A stretch of DNA of 11,064 bases from Methanohalobium sp046546175. Lineage in GTDB: Archaea; Halobacteriota; Methanosarcinia; Methanosarcinales; Methanosarcinaceae. The translations under genes were made by a program, and so were the position numbers. Under the pieces are notes generated by a model. That model was not told the origin of the DNA, searched no databases, and worked only from the letters and a program-made list of their open reading frames with translations. Location of the stretch: contig NZ_JBKGYF010000059.1 in assembly GCF_046546175.1 (NCBI RefSeq), forward strand, positions 1 to 11,064, in the 5' to 3' direction. This document shows, piece after piece, positions 6,634-11,064 of the stretch (position 1 is the stretch's first letter; each line of letters starts with the position of its first letter).

Positions 6634-6674
6634 TAAGTGCAGGGAATTTATAAATAATTAAGTACCTGCACTTA
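6634..6674. repeat. Perfect 10-bp inverted repeat between convergent genes
   Basis: TAAGTGCAGG (6634-6643) and CCTGCACTTA (6665-6674) are exact reverse complements with a 21-base AT-rich loop. The repeat lies in the 69-base gap between the aCPSF1 stop (plus strand) and the HAD-gene stop (minus strand), so each gene's mRNA could end in the same hairpin. A stem of this length is unusual in archaeal terminators, which mostly rely on U-tracts; RNA 3'-end stabilisation or a shared end signal is possible. Confidence 0.6.
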
Positions 6675-6688
6675 TCCCACTCTAGACT

Positions 6689-7342
6689 TCATATCTGTCC
6701 TGAATATAGACTGTGCAGGTATGTTTTCAGAGTATTATGGTCCTCAAGCACGATATCAGCTTTATTCAACTTGTCAGGACCAACGTAAGTAGGAACAGCC
6801 ACACAGTATAAGCCTGCATTTTTTGCGGCTTCTACACCAAGTGGTGCATTTTCTACAACAATGCATTCATCCTTTTGGACATCAAGCATTTCTAGTGCTT
6901 TTATATAAGGTTCAGGTGAAGGTTTTCCATTATCAACATCTTCACCTGTGACTATGATATCAAAAATATCTGGATAAAACTGATTTACCATGTTATAAAC
7001 AGCGTTTCTGTCAGCCCCAGACACAACTGCTAGTTTGAATTTTTTCTTCAGAATGAATAAACATTTATCCATATCTTCAAAAGTTTCCAGATTGCTGATT
7101 TCTGAAAAAATTTCTCTCTTTTTCTGTGCTATTTCATCAAACTGTTGAGGATGTGGTGTTTTACCTACCTTTTTAAACATTAACTGGATAATCCCTACAT
7201 GGTTGGAACCTTCAACTTCATATATATCTTCGATGTTTATTTCAACACCTGCTTCTTCAAGTGCAATTTTCCATGCCTGTGCATGATAGGGCATAGAATC
7301 CGCAAGAACACCATCAAAATCAAAAATCATCGCTTTTAACAT
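6689..7342 (-). CDS. HAD-superfamily hydrolase, beta-phosphoglucomutase/sugar phosphatase-like
   Basis: A 217-residue class I HAD protein. Motif I is DFDGVLADS with nucleophile D8 and acid/base D10. Motif II is VVSG with S108. Motif III is the lysine of GKPSPEPY (K140), and motif IV is VVENAPLGVEAA with E164 and N165. A helical cap (about 17-85) fits subfamily IA, which includes beta-phosphoglucomutases, phosphoglycolate phosphatases and 2-deoxyglucose-6-phosphatases. E164 and N165 in place of two aspartates and the GVEAAKNAG string resemble beta-phosphoglucomutase-like sugar phosphatases. The exact substrate cannot be read from sequence. It is the last minus-strand gene, converging on aCPSF1. 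The ATG at 7342 has no clear Shine-Dalgarno sequence; a weak TATA-like ACTTAAAG (plus strand 7391-7398) could give a leader of about 27 nt. Confidence 0.88.
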   Translation of the reverse strand: MLKAMIFDFDGVLADSMPYHAQAWKIALEEAGVEINIEDIYEVEGSNHVGIIQLMFKKVGKTPHPQQFDEIAQKKREIFSEISNLETFEDMDKCLFILKKKFKLAVVSGADRNAVYNMVNQFYPDIFDIIVTGEDVDNGKPSPEPYIKALEMLDVQKDECIVVENAPLGVEAAKNAGLYCVAVPTYVGPDKLNKADIVLEDHNTLKTYLHSLYSGQI

Positions 7343-7435
7343 GTCTCAATCATTATATTGATGTCTGATAAATGTTGCTACATCAAAAACCTTTAAGTTC
7401 TTTAGAAATGGAAAAAAGTATCAAAAGCATGGATG

Positions 7436-7446
7436 AAAAGAAAAAA
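7436..7446 (-). terminator. U-tract terminator of the ferritin-like gene
   Basis: Read on the minus strand, about 30 bases past the stop codon there is TTTTTTCTTTT (plus-strand A-run 7436-7446 with one G). This is a typical hairpin-free archaeal termination signal. Confidence 0.45.
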
Positions 7447-7474
7447 GAATTGTAAATTTATTAAAATCGATAAT

Positions 7475-7759
7475 TTATTTTGATAATTCTTCTTCAACCT
7501 CCTTCTTACCAGCTTCAAGTTCAGGACCCTGTTCTGAATCTGACCTTAATAGCATTGTCTGGAATTCTCCAACATGTGTTTTCTCTTCCTTTGCTACATC
7601 AAGAAGTACAGCTTTGATATCGTCATTATCAGTAAGGTCTGCCATTTCTTCATAGAGGTTTATGGCATCCAACTCCGCAATTATTGCAGCTCTAAGTATT
7701 TCTTTATCTTTGTTTTCCAGTTTTATTTTGTTGAGGTCAATTGGTATTTTTGATAGCAA
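7475..7759 (-). CDS. Ferritin-like diiron protein, encapsulin-associated type (stand-alone)
   Basis: About 94 residues from the TTG at 7759. The core AIIAELDAINLYEEMADL, followed by VAKEEKTHVGEF, is a half-ferritin two-helix unit carrying E29 (AELDA), E59 and H62 (EEKTH) as metal ligands. This is the layout of encapsulated ferritins, which assemble into multimers whose diiron sites form between two chains. It looks like the ferritin-like domain fused to the N-terminus of Pyrococcus encapsulin, but here it is a separate polypeptide and no encapsulin gene is in the window. The tail (GKKEVEEELSK) does not resemble a typical encapsulin cargo peptide. The TTG start is chosen because GGGGTGA (7771-7765) lies 5 bases upstream and gives MLSKIPIDL; the GTG at 7768 lies inside that Shine-Dalgarno sequence. 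Likely role: ferroxidase/iron storage or peroxide protection in an anaerobe. Confidence 0.83.
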   Translation of the reverse strand: MLSKIPIDLNKIKLENKDKEILRAAIIAELDAINLYEEMADLTDNDDIKAVLLDVAKEEKTHVGEFQTMLLRSDSEQGPELEAGKKEVEEELSK

Positions 7760-7814
7760 AAATCTCACCCCTGTATCCTATATTGCATACAAAAAAGATA
7801 AACTTTTTCCTATA

Positions 7815-7826
7815 GTATATTTAAAT
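7815..7826 (-). promoter_or_regulatory. TATA box of the ferritin-like gene
   Basis: On the minus strand ATTTAAATATAC lies about 60 bases before the TTG start, so initiation near 7795 would give a leader of about 35 nt that includes the GGGGTGA ribosome binding site. Confidence 0.55.
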
Positions 7827-7878
7827 CAAAAATTTCAATTTACCAAGTTTAAGTTTAACTCTAAGTTTTTATTTTAAT

Positions 7879-7947
7879 TTAGAGTATTTTGATTTGAAGA
7901 GAACAGTTAAAACTGTTGGATTCCTGCTCCATTTCTCTTGAATTCAT
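7879..7947 (-). CDS. Candidate 22-codon small ORF
   Basis: On the minus strand ATG at 7947 opens 22 codons (beginning MNSREMEQES and ending QIKIL) before TAA. AAGGAGG (7956-7950), a near-perfect Shine-Dalgarno sequence, precedes it, though only 2 bases separate it from the ATG; a second in-frame ATG at 7932 lies too far away. A TATA-like palindrome GATATATATC (7997-8006) would start a transcript near 7976. The coding region also contains the inverted repeat at 7902-7917. The peptide is unrecognised. It may instead be a small RNA, a leader peptide, or chance. Confidence 0.25.
   Translation of the reverse strand: MNSREMEQESNSFNCSLQIKIL
7902..7917. repeat. Short inverted repeat AACAGT-TAAA-ACTGTT
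   Basis: Perfect 6-bp arms with a 4-base centre. It is nested inside complementary 7-mers at 7897-7903 and 7933-7939, so a transcript from either strand could fold into a compound stem. It is AT-rich and weak on its own. Confidence 0.4.
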
Positions 7948-8087
7948 ATCCTCCTTAGTGCACATTGAAATACCAATACAAAATCTGCCAGTCATGGATA
8001 TATATCTAAGTGTCATAATTATAGATTAATTGAAAAATTTCATCAGTCATTTCAGGAAATCAGTTCAAAAAATGATTAAGAATTGTT

Positions 8088-8094
8088 AAAAAAA
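8088..8094 (-). terminator. T-run terminator of tRNA-Gly
   Basis: On the minus strand, seven consecutive T residues start 4 bases after the discriminator position of the tRNA, a typical simple oligo-T stop for archaeal RNA polymerase. Confidence 0.6.
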
Positions 8095-8097
8095 GGA

Positions 8098-8169
8098 TGC
8101 GTTGACCGGGATTTGAACCCGGGTTTGGGGCTTGGAAGGCCCCAGTCATAGCCACTAGACCATCAACGC
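8098..8169 (-). tRNA. tRNA-Gly (anticodon TCC)
   Basis: The minus strand folds into a full cloverleaf: acceptor GCGTTGA/TCAACGC (7 bp), a D arm with GTC/GAC and the GG pair in its loop, and anticodon stem GGGGC/GCCCC with 7-base loop CTTCCAA (anticodon TCC, reads GGA and GGG). The variable loop has 4 bases and the T arm is CCGGG/CCCGG with loop TTCAAAT. The discriminator is A, usual for archaeal tRNA-Gly. There is no intron and CCA is not encoded, so it must be added by the CCA enzyme. It lies on the same strand as uvrB, about 80 bases downstream of it, but has its own promoter and T-run terminator. Confidence 0.97.
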
Positions 8170-8178
8170 CTGATTATA

Positions 8179-8212
8179 GCATGTGTTACTTGTGTTTTTG
8201 AAATATAAAGTT
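8179..8212 (-). promoter_or_regulatory. tRNA-Gly promoter (TATA box plus ATGC initiator)
   Basis: On the minus strand AACTTTATATTT (8212-8201) is the TATA box, and ATGC (8182-8179), matching the box B element at archaeal stable-RNA start sites, lies about 25 bases downstream. Transcription would begin about 10 bases before the mature tRNA 5' end, leaving a short leader for RNase P to remove. Confidence 0.65.
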
Positions 8213-8249
8213 TATGGTTTTAATACTGGGTTTGTAATGATGTATCCCA

Positions 8250-10244
8250 TCACAGAGAATATTTTTTACGTATATCATTGATTTTATCCCTTAATTCTGC
8301 AGCTTTTTCAAATTCAAGATTTTTTGCAGCAAGTTCCATATCTTCTTCAAGGTCGATTATCAGGTCTTCAATATCTTTTGTAGATTTGTGTTCTGCTACT
8401 GCAACAGTTTCTGCAAAATCACTGTTTTGAGGTTCTGGATACTCTATCCCCACAAGTTCTTTCTGAACCGCTTTTGTAATTGTCTGTGGGACAATACCAT
8501 GCTTCTTATTGAAATCTATCTGGAGTTCACGTCTGCGATTTGTTTCATCAATAGCTCTTTTCATAGAACCTGTGGTTTTATCTGCATACAGGATGACACG
8601 ACCTTTTGCATTCCTTGAAGCTCTTCCAATAGTCTGGATGAGAGAGCGTTCTGAACGCAGGAACCCTTCTTTATCAGCATCAAGTATTGCTACAAGTTCA
8701 ACTTCCGGGATATCAAGTCCTTCTCTTAACAGGTTAATACCTACAAGTACATCAAAGTCCTTTTTTCGAAGGCTTCTGACAATTTCTGCACGTTCAAGGG
8801 TATCGATATCTGAATGCATATACTTAACCCTGATACCAACTTCAAGCAAATAATCAGTCAAATCTTCTGCCATCCGTTTTGTAAGAGTGGTTACAAGGGT
8901 ACGGTAACCGTCATCGGATACCCTTCTGATTTCACCTACTAGGTCATCGATTTGATTTTTTATAGGTCGCACTATTATTTCAGGGTCAACAAGTCCTGTA
9001 GGTCGGATTATTTGTTCAACAACCTGTTCACTTTTTTTCAATTCATAATCTGCAGGTGTTGCTGAAACATAGATTATCTGATTGACCCTTTTTTCAAATT
9101 CATCGAATTTCAGGGGACGATTATCATAGGCTGAGGGGAGGCGGAACCCGTACTCTACAAGTGAATCTTTTCGGGCTCTGTCACCATTGTACATACCACC
9201 AATCTGTGGAACTGTAACATGTGATTCATCTATAAATATAAGATAATCATCAGGAAAGAAATCAAGAAGGGAATACGGTGGTTCACCTGGTTTGCGTCCA
9301 TCAAAATGCCGGGAATAGTTTTCAATACCACTACAATATCCAATCTCTTGCAGCATTTCCATATCAAAATTTGTACGCTGCAAAAGTCTCTGGGCTTCAA
9401 GTTGTTGATTATTTACTTCAAATCTGGAGACCTGTTTTTCAAGTTCTGTTTCAATGGAATTTATGGCTCTGTCAATCTGGTCCTGGGGCATTACAAAGTG
9501 TTTTGCTGGGTAAATTACGATGCTTTCATCCTGATTCAGTGTTCTGAGTACGTTACCAGTCAATGGGTCAAAATATGAAATCTTCTCAATCTCATCTCCA
9601 AAAAGCTCAATCTTTATTCCATAGTCTTCCTGTGCAGGATAAATTTCAACAGTATCTCCCTTTGACCTGAATGTTCCCTGTGTAAATTCCACATCGTTTC
9701 TCTCATACTGTATATTGATCAAACTGGCAGACAGGGTACTTTTATCGATTTCTTCGCCCGGTGAGAGGAATAAAGACATTTCCCTCCACTCATCAGGTGA
9801 ACCTATATTGTAGATACATGAAACACTGGAAACTACTATTACATCCCTGCGTTCCATGAGTGATTTGGTGGCTGATAGACGTAATTTATCAATTTCTTCA
9901 TTGATGGAGGATTCTTTTTCGATGTAGGTATCAGTAGTTGGGATATAAGCTTCAGGCTGGTAATAATTGTAGTAACTTACAAAATATTCAACTGCATTGT
10001 CCGGGAAGTGCTCCCTGAACTCAGAATACAATTGAGCAGCAAGTGTTTTGTTGTGTGCAATAACAAGGGTTGGTTTCTGGACATTTTCTATGACATTTGC
10101 CATTGTAAAGGTTTTACCTGAACCGGTAACCCCCAACAATGTCTGGTGTTTCAAGCCTTTAAAAAGCCCATCTGTTAACTGAGAAATAGCTGAGGGCTGA
10201 TCCCCTCTTGGTTCATAATTGGTTACTATTTTGAAGGATTTCAT
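8250..10244 (-). CDS. uvrB: UvrABC excinuclease subunit B
   Basis: A 664-residue UvrB, the DNA-damage verification helicase-like subunit of bacterial-type nucleotide excision repair. It shows Walker A GVTGSGKT (38-45), the damage-probing beta-hairpin YYNYYQPEAYIP (91-102), DESH (339-342), VSATP (393-397), the motif VI region QTIGRASRN (537-545) and a C-terminal UVR domain (about 625-660, NLEFEKAAELRDKI) that contacts UvrA or UvrC. All key residues are present and the length is normal. The ATG at 10244 gives the family N-terminus MKSFKIVTNYEPRGDQP. The upstream in-frame ATG at 10280 would lie at or before the transcript start set by the TATA box at 10291-10300. No Shine-Dalgarno sequence is seen for either. 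uvrA and uvrC are not in the window. The system is known to have entered methanogens and haloarchaea from bacteria. Confidence 0.97.
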   Translation of the reverse strand: MKSFKIVTNYEPRGDQPSAISQLTDGLFKGLKHQTLLGVTGSGKTFTMANVIENVQKPTLVIAHNKTLAAQLYSEFREHFPDNAVEYFVSYYNYYQPEAYIPTTDTYIEKESSINEEIDKLRLSATKSLMERRDVIVVSSVSCIYNIGSPDEWREMSLFLSPGEEIDKSTLSASLINIQYERNDVEFTQGTFRSKGDTVEIYPAQEDYGIKIELFGDEIEKISYFDPLTGNVLRTLNQDESIVIYPAKHFVMPQDQIDRAINSIETELEKQVSRFEVNNQQLEAQRLLQRTNFDMEMLQEIGYCSGIENYSRHFDGRKPGEPPYSLLDFFPDDYLIFIDESHVTVPQIGGMYNGDRARKDSLVEYGFRLPSAYDNRPLKFDEFEKRVNQIIYVSATPADYELKKSEQVVEQIIRPTGLVDPEIIVRPIKNQIDDLVGEIRRVSDDGYRTLVTTLTKRMAEDLTDYLLEVGIRVKYMHSDIDTLERAEIVRSLRKKDFDVLVGINLLREGLDIPEVELVAILDADKEGFLRSERSLIQTIGRASRNAKGRVILYADKTTGSMKRAIDETNRRRELQIDFNKKHGIVPQTITKAVQKELVGIEYPEPQNSDFAETVAVAEHKSTKDIEDLIIDLEEDMELAAKNLEFEKAAELRDKINDIRKKYSL

Positions 10245-10290
10245 TGTTGAATTCAATTTTGTTTTGAATAATATGTTCATGTGTTTGGAG

Positions 10291-10300
10291 GTTTATATAG
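10291..10300 (-). promoter_or_regulatory. TATA box of uvrB
   Basis: The minus strand reads CTATATAAAC. Initiation about 25 bases downstream falls near 10271, leaving a leader of about 27 nt before the ATG at 10244. This supports the shorter UvrB start. Confidence 0.6.
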
Positions 10301-10379
10301 TTTACAGTTGAATATATTTACAAGAACTGTATTCACGTTATTCACATCAAACCTGTTCACAACTTGTTCTACAATTTAA

Positions 10380-10703
10380 TTACAATGAGTAAACAAACAT
10401 AAATACAAATCCTATTAGCATCAAAATAATAGCCAGTATCATCAATTTCTGTACCGATTGATTGTCCGACCCAAACACTATTGGAATAGGTCCAATCATT
10501 ATAACACCACCACCCTTAAATTTAGGTTCAGGTTTTTCATAGGTATAGGTATGCTGTTGTCTTTGTTCAACTGTGTTTTTTCTGTAATCGTATTCCTTTT
10601 TTCCGGACTGTTCCAAAGTATTCATTATTATAGAGATTGTTATCAACATAAACCCGATAATTATAACAAAAATACCTGAATAGATGAGAATTTCACCAGC
10701 CAT
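10380..10703 (-). CDS. DUF131 / TIGR00304-like two-TM membrane protein
   Basis: A 107-residue protein with an N-terminal transmembrane helix (about 5-27), a charged, Gln/Tyr-rich soluble segment (31-62), the conserved-looking loop GGGVIMIGPIPIVFGSD (64-80) and a C-terminal transmembrane helix (about 86-105). The GGV-IGPIPIVFGSD signature and topology match the archaeal DUF131 family, whose function is unknown. The ATG at 10703 is preceded by AAGAGGT, a good Shine-Dalgarno sequence with about 6 bases spacing. It lies on the same strand as uvrB, but the 135-base gap to the uvrB start and the separate uvrB TATA box argue against an obligate operon. It should sit in the cytoplasmic membrane. Confidence 0.85.
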   Translation of the reverse strand: MAGEILIYSGIFVIIIGFMLITISIIMNTLEQSGKKEYDYRKNTVEQRQQHTYTYEKPEPKFKGGGVIMIGPIPIVFGSDNQSVQKLMILAIILMLIGFVFMFVYSL

Positions 10704-10859
10704 TTTAATACCTCTTAATCTCGGATATATTATTAATCAAATTCACAATTTAACTGTTTCACTACATTCATGGAACCTACAAATAAAAACTTTGTACAAA
10801 ATAATAGAACCAACCAAAACCAATTCATAATATCAAAACGTATTTTTTGTACCATCATT

Positions 10860-10866
10860 GAGGTGG
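10860..10866 (+). promoter_or_regulatory. Shine-Dalgarno sequence of the 44-codon ORF
   Basis: GAGGTGG lies 4 bases before the ATG at 10871, the same class of strong site that precedes TFE and the ferritin-like gene. This is the main evidence that the short ORF is translated. Confidence 0.6.
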
Positions 10867-10870
10867 AATT

Positions 10871-11005
10871 ATGGTAGTTACCAAAGAGAATGAAGAATTA
10901 GAATCCTGTAAACAAAATAGTGATAAAAATCTATGTGTATTCATACGAACAGTAAAGACATTCCATAAGATGGCAAAGGAAATGAATTATTGTAAAGATG
11001 AATAA
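10871..11005 (+). CDS. Small protein of 44 residues, unknown function
   Basis: The ORF begins MVVTKENEELES and ends MNYCKDE. It is hydrophilic at both ends, has a basic, moderately hydrophobic centre (CVFIRTVKTFHKMAKEM, 22-38), and contains three cysteines (C13, C22, C41). There is no signal peptide and no clear metal motif. The strong GAGGTGG site supports translation, and a TATA-like CATAATATC near 10828-10836 could start a short leader. It is transcribed divergently from the DUF131 gene. The stop codon touches the TATA-like element at 11004-11014. I do not recognise the family. It is too short for default gene callers. Confidence 0.55.
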   Translation: MVVTKENEELESCKQNSDKNLCVFIRTVKTFHKMAKEMNYCKDE

Positions 11006-11014
11006 TTTATATAA
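11004..11014 (+). promoter_or_regulatory. TATA box near the right window edge
   Basis: The string AATTTATATAA is a near-consensus archaeal TATA box directly after the 44-codon ORF. Initiation about 25 bases downstream would fall near 11035, inside the hairpin that follows, so a new transcription unit probably begins here and continues beyond the window. Confidence 0.5.
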
Positions 11015-11027
11015 GCAAAGCGTAAAA

Positions 11028-11054
11028 CCCCGATGTATTTACAAAGCATCGGGG
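11028..11054 (+). repeat. Perfect 8-bp GC-rich hairpin CCCCGATG/CATCGGGG
   Basis: Arms at 11028-11035 and 11047-11054 are exact reverse complements with an 11-base loop, striking in this AT-rich region. The sequence is flanked by GCGT on both sides (11020-11023 and 11061-11064). It could be the 3' hairpin of the 44-codon ORF's mRNA, an operator at the promoter at 11004-11014, the start of a structured RNA, or the end of a small repeat element. The window ends too soon to decide. Confidence 0.6.
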
Positions 11055-11064
11055 ATGTAAGCGT

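Larger units (their letters stand above)
7769..8097. other. Gene-poor spacer between the ferritin-like gene and tRNA-Gly
   Basis: This stretch holds the ferritin-like promoter (7815-7826), an inverted repeat AACAGT-TAAA-ACTGTT (7902-7917), flanking complementary arms AAGAGAA (7897-7903) and TTCTCTT (7933-7939), a candidate 22-codon ORF on the minus strand (7879-7947) with its own TATA-like element, and the T-run that ends the tRNA transcript. No longer coding region or recognised RNA family is visible. Confidence 0.6.

Noticed and set aside
7408..7455. Plus-strand 15-codon ORF rich in Lys and Glu
   Set aside because: It has no Shine-Dalgarno sequence, is very short, and overlaps the A-rich complement of the ferritin-like gene's terminator.
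8238..8252. Small inverted repeat TGATG/CATCA at the uvrB stop codon
   Set aside because: Only 5 bp with a 5-base loop and partly within codons; it is within chance expectation.
10245..10280. Twelve-residue upstream extension of UvrB
   Set aside because: The ATG at 10280 lies at or before the transcript start predicted from the TATA box, and the UvrB family starts like the protein from 10244.
10325..10370. Repeated TTCAC strings between uvrB and the DUF131 gene
   Set aside because: The copies are short and irregularly spaced, without a constant period, so they do not form a repeat array or a convincing operator.
10458..10679. Plus-strand ORF opposite the DUF131-like gene
   Set aside because: It is the mirror of a clear two-TM protein that has its own Shine-Dalgarno sequence and family signature.
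1..11064. Search for CRISPR arrays, insertion sequences, integrases, toxin-antitoxin or defence cassettes
   Set aside because: No spaced repeats, transposase or integrase motifs, or target-site duplications were seen; the genes are mostly conserved housekeeping genes.

Overview
The window is chromosomal DNA from an archaeon, most likely a methylotrophic member of the Methanosarcinales. The evidence is an archaeal-type proteasome beta subunit, transcription factor E (TFE), archaeal NMD3, the archaeal KH/beta-CASP factor aCPSF1 (FttA), and a DUF131-like membrane protein. TATA boxes lie about 25 nt before predicted transcript starts. A tRNA gene lacks an encoded CCA, and a bacterial-type UvrB is present, as is typical of mesophilic methanogens. 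The DNA is clearly AT-rich. The genus is a guess; a halophilic Methanosarcinales genus such as Methanohalobium would fit.

Layout, plus strand, 1-6619: an upstream region holds a 12-bp palindrome, followed by a small double-CxxC protein (169-408). Next come NMD3 (455-1501, probably leaderless), an ATP-grasp enzyme of unknown substrate (about 1545-2768), TFE (2808-3305, TTG start) and an HD-domain hydrolase (3311-3817). These four are closely spaced and probably form one operon. A new promoter with a 14-bp palindrome against its TATA box drives psmB (3932-4567). aCPSF1/FttA follows (4703-6619), preceded by a U-rich leader whose Shine-Dalgarno sequence can pair into a small hairpin. This half of the window is about transcription initiation, termination, ribosome biogenesis and protein turnover.

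Layout, minus strand, 6689-10703: a HAD-superfamily sugar-phosphatase/mutase-like protein converges on aCPSF1, with a 10-bp inverted repeat between them. It is followed by a small stand-alone encapsulin-associated-type ferritin-like protein (7475-7759), a 338-bp spacer with a possible 22-codon ORF and its own promoter, tRNA-Gly(TCC) (8098-8169), uvrB (8250-10244) and a two-TM DUF131-like protein (10380-10703).

At the right end, on the plus strand, is a 44-codon ORF with a strong ribosome binding site (10871-11005). After it come a good TATA box and a perfect 8-bp GC-rich hairpin that runs towards the window edge.

Most of the window is conserved core archaeal genome, with no mobile element, CRISPR array or defence cassette. 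The most interesting items are the small ones: possible autoregulation in the aCPSF1 leader, the psmB promoter palindrome, the encapsulin-less ferritin-like gene, the two unannotated small ORFs and the structured element at the right edge.
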